In this document: one piece after another, positions 26,380-35,285 of the stretch
Layout of the letters: the number at the start of each line of letters is the position of its first letter
Position numbering within the stretch: position 1 is the stretch's first letter
From: Aliiroseovarius sp. S1339
Lineage (GTDB): Bacteria; Pseudomonadota; Alphaproteobacteria; Rhodobacterales; Rhodobacteraceae
DNA length: 64,000 bases
NCBI RefSeq assembly: GCF_023195695.1
Contig: NZ_JALPQG010000004.1
Coordinates: 124,001 to 188,000 of the forward strand
Direction of reading: 5' to 3'
Made by a program: the position numbers and the translations under genes
Notes under the pieces: generated by a model
Database searches by the model: none
What the model was told of the DNA's origin: nothing
Seen by the model: the letters and a program-made list of their open reading frames with translations, nothing else

Positions 26380-27830
26380 TCGCGGATCTCCCTCCAGCGA
26401 CGCCCATCCTTATGCAGCAGCATAAGCGCCTCTTCCGGTCCCGTCGAGAACGGGTCGTAAAGCTTGGGCTTGTCGCCGCGACCTTCCCACCCTTCGATGA
26501 TCGGATCGGTCCAGGCCCAGGCGGCTTCAACCTCGTCCCCACGCATGAAAAGCGTCTGGTTGCCCCGGATAACATCCATGATCAGGCGTTCGTAGGCGTC
26601 GGGCGCATCGGCGGCTTCTTCCCCCAGCGCATCGGCGAACGTCATGTCCAACGGCACGTCGATCAGACGCATCCCGCCCGGCCCCGGCTCTTTGATGGTG
26701 ACCTTCAGGTCCATGCCTTCATTGGGTTGCAGACGGATCGACAGCTCGTTGGCAGTCTGGCCGGTGTCTTCTTCAAAAATCGAATGCGGTGGCTCTTTGA
26801 AACGCACGACGATTTCGGACATACGACCCCGCATACGTTTGCCGGTGCGCAGGTAAAACGGCGTGCCGTTCCATCGCCAGTTCGACACGTGCAGCTTCAT
26901 CGCCACAAAACTTTCTGTGGTGCTGGCGTCGGCCTCGGCATCATCAAGGTATGACGCGACGTCGCCATTGCCACGATACTGGCCGCGCACGATGTCTTCC
27001 GAGGCCACCGGATCAAGCGCGCGGATGATCTTGAGCTTCTCATCGCGCACCGCGTTTGGCTCGAACTTCGAGGGAGGCTCCATCGCGGTCAGGCACAGAA
27101 GCTGCATCAGGTGGTTTTGCACCATATCGCGCATCGCGCCGGACTTGTCGTAATAGCTGCTGCGCCCTTCGACCCCAACCGTTTCGGCCACGGTGATCTG
27201 GATATGATCTACATATTGCGCGTTCCAAAGCGGTTCAAACAGCATGTTCCCAAAGCGCAGCGCCATAAGGTTCTGCACCGTTTCCTTGCCCAGATAATGG
27301 TCAATTCGATAAATCTGATGTTCGTCAAAGTGCTGTGCCAGAGTTTCGTTCAATTCCCGCGCTGACGCCTCATCATGGCCAAACGGCTTTTCCACCACGA
27401 TACGTGCGTTAGGGCCGGCAATTCCATGCGTATGTAGACGTTCGGCGATCGGCCCAAACAACCCGGGGCCAACTGAGAAATAGAATGCTTGGACGCGATC
27501 TTGCTTCGCGATTGCCTTCAGATCAACCCATCCCTGACCGCCCATAACGTCAAGCTGAACAAAGCTAATCCGCTCAAGAAACATCTTCAAGACTTTGGGA
27601 TCACACCATTTTTTTGATACGAACTCGCGCACAGCGGATTCTACAAAGGCGCGGTAGCCATCAGTGTTCATATCGCCACGGGCAGCACCGATAACGCGCG
27701 CATCCTCGGGCATTTGCCCATCTAGGAAACGACGATACAGACCGGGCAGGATTTTGCGTCGGGCAAGATCGCCCGTACCCCCAAAAATCACCAGATCGAA
27801 AGGTTCGACAGGAATGACGCGTGAGACCAT
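26376..27830 (-). CDS. zwf: Glucose-6-phosphate 1-dehydrogenase
   Basis: A 484-residue NAD(P)-dependent dehydrogenase. The nucleotide-binding loop is FGGTGDLARRKILPGLY (residues 15-31), the substrate and catalytic motif is RIDHYLGKETVQN near residue 175, and EKPFGHD precedes it. It catalyses the first step of the Entner-Doudoroff and oxidative pentose routes. ATG 27830 has a GGAG site 6 bp upstream, and a 16-bp palindrome lies just beyond that site. It is the first gene of zwf-pgl-pgi. Confidence 0.97.
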   Translation of the reverse strand: MVSRVIPVEPFDLVIFGGTGDLARRKILPGLYRRFLDGQMPEDARVIGAARGDMNTDGYRAFVESAVREFVSKKWCDPKVLKMFLERISFVQLDVMGGQGWVDLKAIAKQDRVQAFYFSVGPGLFGPIAERLHTHGIAGPNARIVVEKPFGHDEASARELNETLAQHFDEHQIYRIDHYLGKETVQNLMALRFGNMLFEPLWNAQYVDHIQITVAETVGVEGRSSYYDKSGAMRDMVQNHLMQLLCLTAMEPPSKFEPNAVRDEKLKIIRALDPVASEDIVRGQYRGNGDVASYLDDAEADASTTESFVAMKLHVSNWRWNGTPFYLRTGKRMRGRMSEIVVRFKEPPHSIFEEDTGQTANELSIRLQPNEGMDLKVTIKEPGPGGMRLIDVPLDMTFADALGEEAADAPDAYERLIMDVIRGNQTLFMRGDEVEAAWAWTDPIIEGWEGRGDKPKLYDPFSTGPEEALMLLHKDGRRWREIRE

Positions 27831-27845
27831 GAGTTTCTCCAGTTG

Positions 27846-27861
27846 CCGTTAGCGCTAACGG
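27846..27861. promoter_or_regulatory. Perfect 16-bp palindrome upstream of zwf, LacI-type operator
   Basis: CCGTTAGCGCTAACGG is fully self-complementary with the central CG step typical of LacI-family operators. It sits 16 bp before the zwf start, next to the ribosome site, so a bound repressor would block transcription. No LacI gene lies in the window. Confidence 0.7.
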
Positions 27862-27946
27862 GTTTTGTCACGGCTTCTACCTGCATGCGCGCTTGAAGTC
27901 TAGCATTCATTGATTGGACCACAAGTCAAAGGGGGGGAAGCGCGCT

Positions 27947-28897
27947 TTAGTTCGTCATGACGCACAGAAGTTCAAACATGATCGACGCGCCCAGATAGGC
28001 CGTCCCACCTGCCGCATCGAACGGGGGCGAGACTTCGACAAGATCGGCGCCGACGATGTTGACGCCTTTTAGGCCGCGCACGACTTCGACCGCCTGAAAC
28101 GAGTTCGGGCCACCGATTTCAGGTGTCCCGGTGCCGGGGGCAAAGGCGGGGTCAACAAAGTCGATATCATAGCTAACATAGGTGTCGCCCGTCCCCGCAA
28201 TCTCGCGCGCCTCGGCCATGACGTCATCAACACCGCGTTTGTGAAATTCCTCGATCGGAATGACGCGAATACCGACGCTTTCAGCGAAATCGCGGTCCTC
28301 ATTATCGTAGGCGGTGCCGCGAATGCCGATCATCACAACGCGTAAAGGGTCTAATAGCCCCTCCTCCACGGCGCGTCGGAAAGGGGTGCCGTGCGTATAC
28401 ATCGTGCCGTCAAAATACGAATGATAAAGGTCGGTGTGACTGTCAAAATGCACCATGCCCACGGGTGCGTCCTTCGCCAACGCACGCAGGATCGGCAGGG
28501 TGCATAAGTGATCGCCACCGCCGGTCAAGGGGCGGATGCCCGCCGCTTTCACCCGGTCGTAAAAACGCTCCATCCGCTGCAAGCTGTCCATCAGATCTGC
28601 GGGGTTCGGGGCCACATCGCCTAAATCCGCGCATTTCGCGGCTTCAAACGGACGTATGCCAGTGGCCCCGTTCTGCGCGCGGATCATGGTGGACATGTCG
28701 CGCAACTGACGCGGGCCATGACGCGGTCCGGGGCGATTGGTGGTGCCCCCATCCCACGGCGCGCCGATCAAGCCGATCTCGACCTCGCCAAAGCGCGGGT
28801 GGTCAAAATCTACATGCGGCAAGCGCATGAAAGTGGCCACGCCCGCAAAGCGCGGTAGATCGAAGCCAGAGATGGGTGTGAAGAATGGATCAGACAT
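27947..28897 (-). CDS. Ureohydrolase of the agmatinase/guanidinobutyrase group
   Basis: A 316-residue binuclear manganese hydrolase. Metal-binding motifs are GGGDH near residue 127, HFDSHTD near residue 149 and YDIDFVDPAFAPGTGTPE near residue 230. The reaction releases urea from a guanidino compound. In the first motif cluster a serine replaces the alanine of the usual DAHTD, and YDID replaces FDID, so it differs from the second ureohydrolase in this window (57328-58290). Candidates are agmatine, guanidinobutyrate and guanidinopropionate; sequence alone does not decide. It lies downstream of zwf-pgl-pgi's promoter region on the same strand, with its own ribosome site (GGGAG). Confidence 0.9.
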   Translation of the reverse strand: MSDPFFTPISGFDLPRFAGVATFMRLPHVDFDHPRFGEVEIGLIGAPWDGGTTNRPGPRHGPRQLRDMSTMIRAQNGATGIRPFEAAKCADLGDVAPNPADLMDSLQRMERFYDRVKAAGIRPLTGGGDHLCTLPILRALAKDAPVGMVHFDSHTDLYHSYFDGTMYTHGTPFRRAVEEGLLDPLRVVMIGIRGTAYDNEDRDFAESVGIRVIPIEEFHKRGVDDVMAEAREIAGTGDTYVSYDIDFVDPAFAPGTGTPEIGGPNSFQAVEVVRGLKGVNIVGADLVEVSPPFDAAGGTAYLGASIMFELLCVMTN

Positions 28898-28948
28898 GGC
28901 AAAGCTCCCTTTTTCGTAAGGGTACGCTATCGCCTGTTTGGCCGCCCG

Positions 28949-29533
28949 TCACGCGTCCAATTCAGCATCCCAGTAAAGGAAGTCCATCCAGCTGTCGTGC
29001 AAGTGGCCCGGCGGGAATTTACGCCCGACATTGCGCAGCTCGGACGCGGCGGGCTGGCGTGGGGGGCGACGCAAATTGAGCCCCGAATGCCGCAAAGGTT
29101 TAGAGCCCTTGCGCAGATTGCACCTTTGACACGCGGCCACGACATTTTCCCAGCTGGTGACGCCGCCTGCTGCGCGTGGCACCACGTGATCAAAGGTCAG
29201 GTCGCCCCTTGCGCCGCAATATTGGCAACAGAACTCGTCCCTCAGGAACAGGTTAAAGCGCGTGAAAGCAACACGCTTTTGCGGTTTCACATAGTCCTTC
29301 AGAACGACAACCGAAGGGATGCGCAGTTCCAGCGACGGGCTTCGCACAACCTCGTCATATTCGGCCAGTATGTTGACCCGATCCAACACCGCCGCTTTCA
29401 CGGCTTCCTGCCACGGCCACAATGATAAGGGATAATAGGACAACGGTCGGTAATCCGCATTGAGCACAAGTGCCGCGTGGTTCTTCACGCCGCCCCCCTC
29501 GCGCACAAATTCTGTCCTGAAGTCTCCGTCCAT
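28949..29533 (-). CDS. HNH endonuclease-domain protein
   Basis: A 194-residue protein with a zinc-bound HNH domain: CQYCG near residue 102, FDHVVPRAAGG near residue 113, WENVVAACQRCNLRKGSK ending near residue 143. The preceding region (VLNADYRPLSYYPLSLWPWQEAV) is the common leader of this bacterial family. These stand-alone HNH proteins are widespread and their role is unclear. ATG 29533 is used; a GTG directly before it is also possible. It is not linked to a phage or restriction system here. Confidence 0.88.
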   Translation of the reverse strand: MDGDFRTEFVREGGGVKNHAALVLNADYRPLSYYPLSLWPWQEAVKAAVLDRVNILAEYDEVVRSPSLELRIPSVVVLKDYVKPQKRVAFTRFNLFLRDEFCCQYCGARGDLTFDHVVPRAAGGVTSWENVVAACQRCNLRKGSKPLRHSGLNLRRPPRQPAASELRNVGRKFPPGHLHDSWMDFLYWDAELDA

Positions 29534-29689
29534 CACGCGTCAATCCTTGCCCAAACATACCATGCATCAGCGTATCGGGGCGAGGACACCCGCCCCATGC
29601 TCTTGGCTCGACTATATATAGGTGAGCCAACCTGACAAGCCCCATGATCTGGGGGCTCATCACAGCTAGATCGAGAAAATGTCAGGGGG

Positions 29690-30373
29690 TTACTTTGGCT
29701 GCGCGGCGGGCTTAATCCCAAGCTTATCCTGAATAAAGCTCAGCGCGACGGACAGCCCGTCCATCCCGATGCCGTGACCGGTGCCCTTCATGATAAAGCC
29801 ATAGGTTTCAAAACCTGCCGCCTGCAGGATCTCGCCACTTTCCGAGAAATGGCCGGGTGGCACCATGTCATCCTGATCGCCGTGAACCAGAAGCACCGGC
29901 GGCTTGGATTTCACGTGATCGGGGAACTGGTCAGGCTCGAGCATCCGACCTGAAAACGCGACAAGGCCCGCAATCGGCGCATCCCGGCGCGGCAACACAC
30001 GCAGCGCCATCATTGTGCCTTGCGAAAAGCCAAAAACGATGAGTTGTTCGGGGCTTATCCCTTCATCCTCAAGCACCTGATCCAGAAAGGCATCGATGTC
30101 TTGTGCAGCTTGGTTGGCCCCATTCATGCTGTCTTCTTCTGACGACCCGTCCAGCCACGGGATCGGAAACCACTGAAAGCCCATCGGGTTGCCCGCGCAT
30201 TTTTCGGGCGCATCAGGCGCGATGAATGTGGTGTCTGGCAGATGTTCGGCCAAAGGGTCGGACAGGCCCAGAAGATCTGCACCATCCGCGCCGTAGCCGT
30301 GCAGAAACACAACGACCGATTTGGTCGTGCCCGAGGCAGCCTCGCGGCGTTTCACATCCAGTATTCGGTTCAT
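29690..30373 (-). CDS. Phospholipase/carboxylesterase family serine hydrolase
   Basis: A 227-residue alpha/beta hydrolase with FLHGYGADGADLLGL near residue 25, nucleophile GFSQGTMMAL near residue 117, acid HGDQDDMVP near residue 169 and histidine GTGHGIGMDG near residue 201. The group includes carboxylesterases, acyl-protein thioesterases and lysophospholipases. Its ATG overlaps the alkA stop (TGATG), so it is translated from the cobK-alkA-esterase transcript. The specific substrate is unknown. Confidence 0.88.
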   Translation of the reverse strand: MNRILDVKRREAASGTTKSVVVFLHGYGADGADLLGLSDPLAEHLPDTTFIAPDAPEKCAGNPMGFQWFPIPWLDGSSEEDSMNGANQAAQDIDAFLDQVLEDEGISPEQLIVFGFSQGTMMALRVLPRRDAPIAGLVAFSGRMLEPDQFPDHVKSKPPVLLVHGDQDDMVPPGHFSESGEILQAAGFETYGFIMKGTGHGIGMDGLSVALSFIQDKLGIKPAAQPK

Positions 30374-31011
30374 CAGCGGATCCCTTCGCGTTGCTTTTCC
30401 ACCCGGTAATAGGCCCACAGAAGGCGGGCTGCAACGCCCCTCCATGGCGACCAGTTCGCGGCAAGGGCGCGCATCGCTTTGTCCTTGGGGCGGTCGGGCA
30501 AGTCAAACAGCAGTTTTGCTGCCTCTTGCAGGGCCAGATCGCCGGCCGGAAAGATATCGGCGTGGGCCAATGCGAATAAAGCGTAAATCTCGGCGCTCCA
30601 CTGGCCGATGCCGGGCACGGCCGTCAGGGTCGCGATCACCTGATCGGCGGGCGCGGATCGTAGCGCGTGGTAGTCCAACCCTGCCCCGGCCAGCGCGTAG
30701 GCATACCGGATTTTGGGTCGCGACAGGCCCAATGCGGTCAGATCGTCGCGGGTTGCATTGGTCACCGCGTCTGGCGTGACCATCCCGGCCGCTTCAACGC
30801 GCGACCAGGTTGCAGCAGCGGACGCGGTGGAAACCTGCTGGCCGACAATGGCAAACATCAGCGCCTCAAACCCATCGTCGCGCAGCCGCAATGGGATGTC
30901 GTCAATCTGATCCAATACCGTTTGAAATCTCGGCTCCGTCCTGCAAAGCCAATCCGCACCTTCACGCAGGCAGTCTGGCCCGTGGATCAGGCGCTCTTTG
31001 AGGTCAGCCAA
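30373..31011 (-). CDS. DNA-3-methyladenine glycosylase II (AlkA-like, HhH-GPD)
   Basis: A 212-residue base-excision repair enzyme. The helix-hairpin-helix LTAVPGIGQWSAEIYALF (about residues 130-147) is followed by the catalytic aspartate in IFPAGDLALQEA. The preferred start is TTG 31011, because an AGGAGG site lies just upstream inside the end of cobK; the coding regions overlap by 25 bp. A TTG at 31047 is an alternative. Its 3' end overlaps the esterase start. The tight overlaps place DNA repair in a cobalamin transcript. Confidence 0.88.
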   Translation of the reverse strand: MADLKERLIHGPDCLREGADWLCRTEPRFQTVLDQIDDIPLRLRDDGFEALMFAIVGQQVSTASAAATWSRVEAAGMVTPDAVTNATRDDLTALGLSRPKIRYAYALAGAGLDYHALRSAPADQVIATLTAVPGIGQWSAEIYALFALAHADIFPAGDLALQEAAKLLFDLPDRPKDKAMRALAANWSPWRGVAARLLWAYYRVEKQREGIR

Positions 31012-31718
31012 GAAAAGGCCTCCTGCACGGTTTGCGCATGATCGCAATCCGGCAGCGCCGGGCGATCAAGCAAGGCAACCGGAATCCCCATGGCGCGGGC
31101 AGCATCAAGCTTTGCACGTGTTGGACCACCTGAATTTCTCGCTACAACCCATTCTACCGCATAAGTTTTCAGCAAACGCATTTCATAGGCCAACACGAAG
31201 GGAGGCTGCCCTATGATCCAACTTCCTTCAAAGGGAAACGGGTCATCCGTTCGGTCCGCGCGTCGGCAAAACAGCGTTCTGCCCTTTGCAAACTCCGCCC
31301 AGCTGTCAATGGAGTGCGCATCCGTGGCCAGAAACACCCGCGCAGCCTTCGGAACCAGCTTTGCAACCTGTTTTTGTGTCTCAACGCTGTGCCACAGGTC
31401 ACCGTCTTGGGCCTTCCAAGCGGGTCGTAGCAGGCGAAGATAAGGCAACCCCATGCGTTGTGCGATGGTCAGGCTTCTGCTGGAAATCTTTGTCGCAAAT
31501 GGGTGCGTTGCGTCGATCACGGCTGTAAACCCGCCGTCCCGCATAAAGCGTTCCTGAGCGTCCTCGCCGCCAAAACCACCCCTGCGGGTATGGATCGGAA
31601 ACAATCTTTGTTCGTGCGTGACACCAGCCATTGATGCAACCGCATCCATACCGTCAGCGGCCAGCAGATCCGCCAGCGCGCGCGCTTCCTCCGTTCCGGC
31701 CAGCAAAAGAGTCTTCAC
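30987..31718 (-). CDS. cobK: Precorrin-6A reductase
   Basis: A 243-residue NADPH-dependent reductase of the aerobic cobalamin route. It opens MKTLLLAGTEEARALADLLAADG and has the family segments VIDATHPFATKIS near residue 67, RLLRPAW near residue 96, and a C-terminal VVARNSGGPTRAKLDAARAMGIPVALLDRP. The start is GTG 31718, with no ATG nearby in frame. It is divergent from cobA over a 461-bp gap. The remaining corrin-ring genes are not in this window. Confidence 0.9.
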   Translation of the reverse strand: MKTLLLAGTEEARALADLLAADGMDAVASMAGVTHEQRLFPIHTRRGGFGGEDAQERFMRDGGFTAVIDATHPFATKISSRSLTIAQRMGLPYLRLLRPAWKAQDGDLWHSVETQKQVAKLVPKAARVFLATDAHSIDSWAEFAKGRTLFCRRADRTDDPFPFEGSWIIGQPPFVLAYEMRLLKTYAVEWVVARNSGGPTRAKLDAARAMGIPVALLDRPALPDCDHAQTVQEAFSWLTSKSA

Positions 31719-32179
31719 GATGGCCGCGCGATCACCGCGCCTTTTCGACCGATCAAATCTGGCATCTTTTTCCTATTCGTATCTAATACTTGCAGAACAA
31801 TATTCATACGTGACCTTCATTATCAACAAACAACTTGGCGGACGTTTCGAAACCTGTCAGGCCGCGATCAGACTGCGGGATGTTTGCGCCTTCCGTCAAT
31901 TCAGCAGTGCCTCCGCCAATGGTCCGTTCCAATCGGGCTGCGCGCGCGATAGTTGAACATTCCCCCAACAAAATCCCCTTTATCAAGCATTGCACCTTCC
32001 TGTCGGCTAGAAAGCGCCTGCGCAGGGTTCGACGGCGGGTTCTGCGGGCAGGATCGGTAAGGCCGGGCTTGCCCACTATGCCCACGCCGTTGCAAACGCG
32101 CCCTTCGCCGCACCACCAATCCCCATTGAAAGCCGCAAGGACGCTGTTCGTCCCCCGCGCCCCGGTGCATAAATGACCA
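31719..32179. other. 461-bp gap between divergent cobK and cobA, no convincing gene
   Basis: Several frames stay open for 90-130 codons on both strands, but none resembles a known protein and their composition looks like chance in GC-rich DNA. The left third (31760-31830) is AT-rich and probably contains the divergent promoters. I searched for a cobalamin riboswitch box (GCCACTG core, GACCTGCC end) and did not see one. Confidence 0.5.
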
Positions 32180-33049
32180 ATGAGCGACTCACACACCTAT
32201 ACGCCCCCCGCCTTGCCGGGGACTGACTGGCCGCAAATGCAACCCGGCTGGGTATGGCTTTGTGGGGCTGGTCCCGGTGATCCGGGGCTTTTGACGATCC
32301 ACGCGGTTAATGCCCTGTCGCAGGCAGAGGTGATCGTGCATGACGCGCTGGTCGCGCCGGAAATCTTGTCCTGGGCACGCCCCGATGCAGAGGTGATCTA
32401 TGCTGGCAAGCGGGGTGGGAAGCCCTCCGCCAAACAGCACGATATCTCATTGCACCTTGTTGATCTGGCGCGCGACGGTAAAAAAGTACTGCGGCTGAAG
32501 GGCGGCGACCCATTCGTTTTCGGGCGCGGTGGCGAGGAAGGCCAAACCCTTGTCCAGCATGGCGTGCCGATCCGCATCATTCCCGGGATTTCGGCAGGGA
32601 TCGGCGGTCTGGCCTATGCGGGCATTCCGGTGACCCATCGCGACGTGAACCAATCCGTGACCTTCGTGACCGGGCATGACCAGTCGGGCAACGCACCCGG
32701 CGCGCTCGATTGGGAGGCGATTGCGCGCGGATCGCAAGTGATCGTTATCTATATGGGCATGAAGCATCTGGACCGCATCCGCACCGCCCTGATCGCCGCT
32801 GGTCGCCCGGCTGACGAACCCGTCGCCATCACCGCAAACGCCACAACGCCGGATCAGAAAGTGCTGGAGACCACCCTTGGTACATGCGTCGAGGACGCTG
32901 CGCGCGACGGGATCAGCGCGCCTGCGATCATATGCGTGGGCCTTGCCGTTCTGATGCGTCAAGCGTTGGACTGGCAGGCGCTGGCGGCGGGACTGCCCCT
33001 GCGCAACACCGACCCGCTGGGCCGTGGACGCCCGGCCGAGGATCGTTAA
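32180..33049 (+). CDS. cobA: Uroporphyrinogen-III C-methyltransferase
   Basis: A 289-residue SAM-dependent enzyme that makes precorrin-2 from uroporphyrinogen III. It has the diagnostic motifs VWLCGAGPGDPGLLTIHA near residue 25, LKGGDPFVFGRGGEEGQ near residue 103 and the PGISAGIGGLAYAGIPVTHRD segment near residue 138. It lacks the CysG dehydrogenase/chelatase domain, so precorrin-2 is free to enter the cobalamin route. It is divergent from cobK. Position and absence of nearby siroheme genes favour the cobalamin assignment. Confidence 0.94.
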   Translation: MSDSHTYTPPALPGTDWPQMQPGWVWLCGAGPGDPGLLTIHAVNALSQAEVIVHDALVAPEILSWARPDAEVIYAGKRGGKPSAKQHDISLHLVDLARDGKKVLRLKGGDPFVFGRGGEEGQTLVQHGVPIRIIPGISAGIGGLAYAGIPVTHRDVNQSVTFVTGHDQSGNAPGALDWEAIARGSQVIVIYMGMKHLDRIRTALIAAGRPADEPVAITANATTPDQKVLETTLGTCVEDAARDGISAPAIICVGLAVLMRQALDWQALAAGLPLRNTDPLGRGRPAEDR

Positions 33050-33165
33050 GGACAGCCCTGAGCGCAGCACCGACCTGTTCGACCCACGCCTAAGCCATAG
33101 CGGTCAATTGCCGCGTCGCCGCTGGTTTTTCCATCTGGTCAAATCCGCACCCCACATATACGGAT

Positions 33166-34398
33166 ATGCGCATGAGTGACGCGACCCTAGCCCCAGCCGA
33201 CCATGCCCGCGCCAAGCGCAATGTGACCATCCTTGTGCTGGCGCAAGCCTTTCTGGGCGCGCAGATGCCGATGATTTTCACCATGGCCGGTCTGGCCGGC
33301 CAATCGCTCGCCTCAAACCCCTGCTGGGCGACATTGCCGATTTCTCTGATGGTCGGAGGCTCGATGTTCTTTGCCAATCCGGTCAGCTGGGTCATGCAGA
33401 CCTATGGCCGCCGGGTTGGCTTCTGGCTCGGCACGCTGGGAGGGTCCGTTGGCGCGGCGATCAGCGCTTATGCCCTGACCCAAGCAGATTTCGGCATCTT
33501 CCTGTTGGGGTCGTTCCTGATGGGGCTGTATCAATCCTCGCAAGGGTTTTTCCGCTTTGCGGCCGCCGATACCGCGTCCGTGGAATTCCGACCCAAGGCG
33601 ATTTCTTATGTGATGGCGGGAGGACTGGCGTCTGCAGTCATTGGACCTCAACTGTTTAATGCCACCAATGACGCCATGGTCGTGCCCTTTCTGGGGGCCT
33701 ATCTGACGATCATCGCGATCAACATCGTGGGCTCGTTCCTGTTTTTGGGGCTGGATATTCCCAAGCCGCCTAAACCGCACGCGGACGATCCCAATGGTCG
33801 CACGCGCCGCGAGCTTTTGCGCGACCCGGTGATCGCAGTGGCGATCATCTGCGGCATGGTCTCGTACGCGCTCATGAACCTTGTCATGACCTCAACCCCG
33901 CTGGCGGTTGTCGGCTGTGGGTTTGAAACCGACATGGCAGGGAACGTGGTCACCGCCCACGTGCTGGCAATGTTCGTGCCCAGCTTTTTCACCGGCCACC
34001 TGATCGCCCGCTTCGGCACCCGCAAAGTCATCGCGACCGGTCTGGCGATCCTTGGGCTGGCAGGCGTCGTCGCGCTGCAAGGTGTCGAGCTTGAGAACTT
34101 CTTCATCGCCTTGATCCTTCTTGGTGTCGGCTGGAATTTCGGGTTCATCGGCGCGACAACAATGCTGGCCGGCGCCCACGCCCCTGAGGAACGCGGCCGC
34201 GTACAGGGCATGAACGACATGATCGTGTTTGGCTGCGTCACCGTGGCCTCGCTGGCCTCTGGCGGGTTGATGAATTGCTCGGGCGGCTCAACGGTCGAGG
34301 GCTGGAACGCCGTCAACATCGCCATGGTGCCGTTCTTGGCGCTGGCAGGAGCGTCGCTGATCTGGTTGATGCTGCGCCCGCAGGATGATTTGGCTTGA
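33166..34398 (+). CDS. MFS transporter
   Basis: A 410-residue inner-membrane carrier with about twelve hydrophobic segments. The loop between segments 2 and 3 carries MQTYGRRVGFWLG, and the corresponding loop in the second half carries LIARFGTRKVIATGLA; both follow the MFS pattern. The long cytoplasmic loop KPPKPHADDPNGRTRRELLRD separates the halves. The substrate is unknown. It follows cobA by 116 bp on the same strand and could be cotranscribed, but nothing ties it to cobalamin. Confidence 0.9.
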   Translation: MRMSDATLAPADHARAKRNVTILVLAQAFLGAQMPMIFTMAGLAGQSLASNPCWATLPISLMVGGSMFFANPVSWVMQTYGRRVGFWLGTLGGSVGAAISAYALTQADFGIFLLGSFLMGLYQSSQGFFRFAAADTASVEFRPKAISYVMAGGLASAVIGPQLFNATNDAMVVPFLGAYLTIIAINIVGSFLFLGLDIPKPPKPHADDPNGRTRRELLRDPVIAVAIICGMVSYALMNLVMTSTPLAVVGCGFETDMAGNVVTAHVLAMFVPSFFTGHLIARFGTRKVIATGLAILGLAGVVALQGVELENFFIALILLGVGWNFGFIGATTMLAGAHAPEERGRVQGMNDMIVFGCVTVASLASGGLMNCSGGSTVEGWNAVNIAMVPFLALAGASLIWLMLRPQDDLA

Positions 34399-34562
34399 CT
34401 GGGCAGAGTGGATTGGCCGGTTTAAGCCCCTATTGACCTTTGCACCCACTGAGGCGGATGTCGGCTAGGCTGATCAAGCAGATTGCCGCATGCACATTGA
34501 TCCCTGTCAAGTTTCGCGTCGCAAAATCGTGCCACGGTTGGTGACAGCAAGAGGAGGCACGT

Positions 34563-34940
34563 ATGGAAGATTTAGTCAAACTCGGACGGGAATTCGTTCA
34601 GGCGATGCGGAACCGTCGCGGCATTGTGCATGTCGACGACATCTATGCCGAAAACGCTGAGTCGGTGGAGGCGGTTGTGCCACCCGGGCGGGATGAGCGG
34701 ATCGCCAAGGGCCGGGGCGCGATCAAAGCTAAAAGAGAGAGTTGGGCAGCAACGCACACCATCCACAAGCTCGACGCAGACGGGCCATATGTCCATCCGC
34801 CCAACCGGTTTGTAGTGCGCTTCGAGGCCGAGGTGACGCAGAAAGACACTGGTCGGCTGATGAACCTGCGCGAGATCGCGGTTTATTCGGTCGAGGAGGG
34901 CAAGATCGTCCGCGAAGAGTTCTTCATGTTGCCGAAGTAG
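34563..34940 (+). CDS. SnoaL/NTF2-like fold protein
   Basis: A 125-residue protein with the alpha-beta cone pattern: an N-terminal helix (LVKLGREFVQAMRN), a central GRGAIKAKRESW, and beta strands ending FEAEVTQKDTGRLMNLREIAVYSVEEGKIVREEFFML. SnoaL-like proteins range from isomerases to ligand-binding proteins, and no catalytic signature is visible. A strong AGGAGG site precedes ATG 34563. It is a single gene after a 164-bp gap. Confidence 0.8.
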   Translation: MEDLVKLGREFVQAMRNRRGIVHVDDIYAENAESVEAVVPPGRDERIAKGRGAIKAKRESWAATHTIHKLDADGPYVHPPNRFVVRFEAEVTQKDTGRLMNLREIAVYSVEEGKIVREEFFMLPK

Positions 34941-35285
34941 GCGGCGTGTCAGGCGGTACTGTCAGTGGTCGACTGATAGCCTTTCTCGCAAGAAGCGCCC
35001 ATTTCGCATGGGGATGAAGCAAGGCAAAGCCGGTCCCGGCGCAGCGATTCCAGCGTTTAACGTGTAGCCCTTGATCCTATGCACCAACCCCCCGGATCGC
35101 ATTCAGGGAGCCTTCGCATTCGAGCGCTTGACAACTTCGTTGGCGCGTTCGACCGCCTCCCACCCAGCAAAATATTTCTCCGCTCGACGACCGTTCTTGG
35201 GCCGTGCAGCGAACGGTTGCTAAGTCCCGATTCCGGTCTGTGGTTGTAACCTAGCGCAGGCTGCTCCGCCTCACTCACGCACGGT
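34941..35285. other. 345-bp gap holding a possible gene relic
   Basis: Between the SnoaL-like gene and the 90-residue gene there is no intact gene. The one protein-like segment is the 38-codon open piece described at 35103-35219. No hairpin-plus-T terminator was seen. Confidence 0.5.
35103..35219 (-). pseudogene. Possible C-terminal remnant of an unidentified protein
   Basis: A 38-codon open segment without start codon, bounded upstream by TAG, ends in TGA. Its translation (RRAEKYFAGWEAVERANEVV, then KRSNAKAP) has the helical, charged look of a real C-terminus, unlike the alternative frames. It is too short to name. It could be a decayed gene or chance. Confidence 0.25.

Noticed and set aside
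31804-32196. A 130-codon minus-strand frame and a 113-codon plus-strand frame before cobA
   Set aside because: Neither resembles a known protein, they overlap each other, and neither has a ribosome site.
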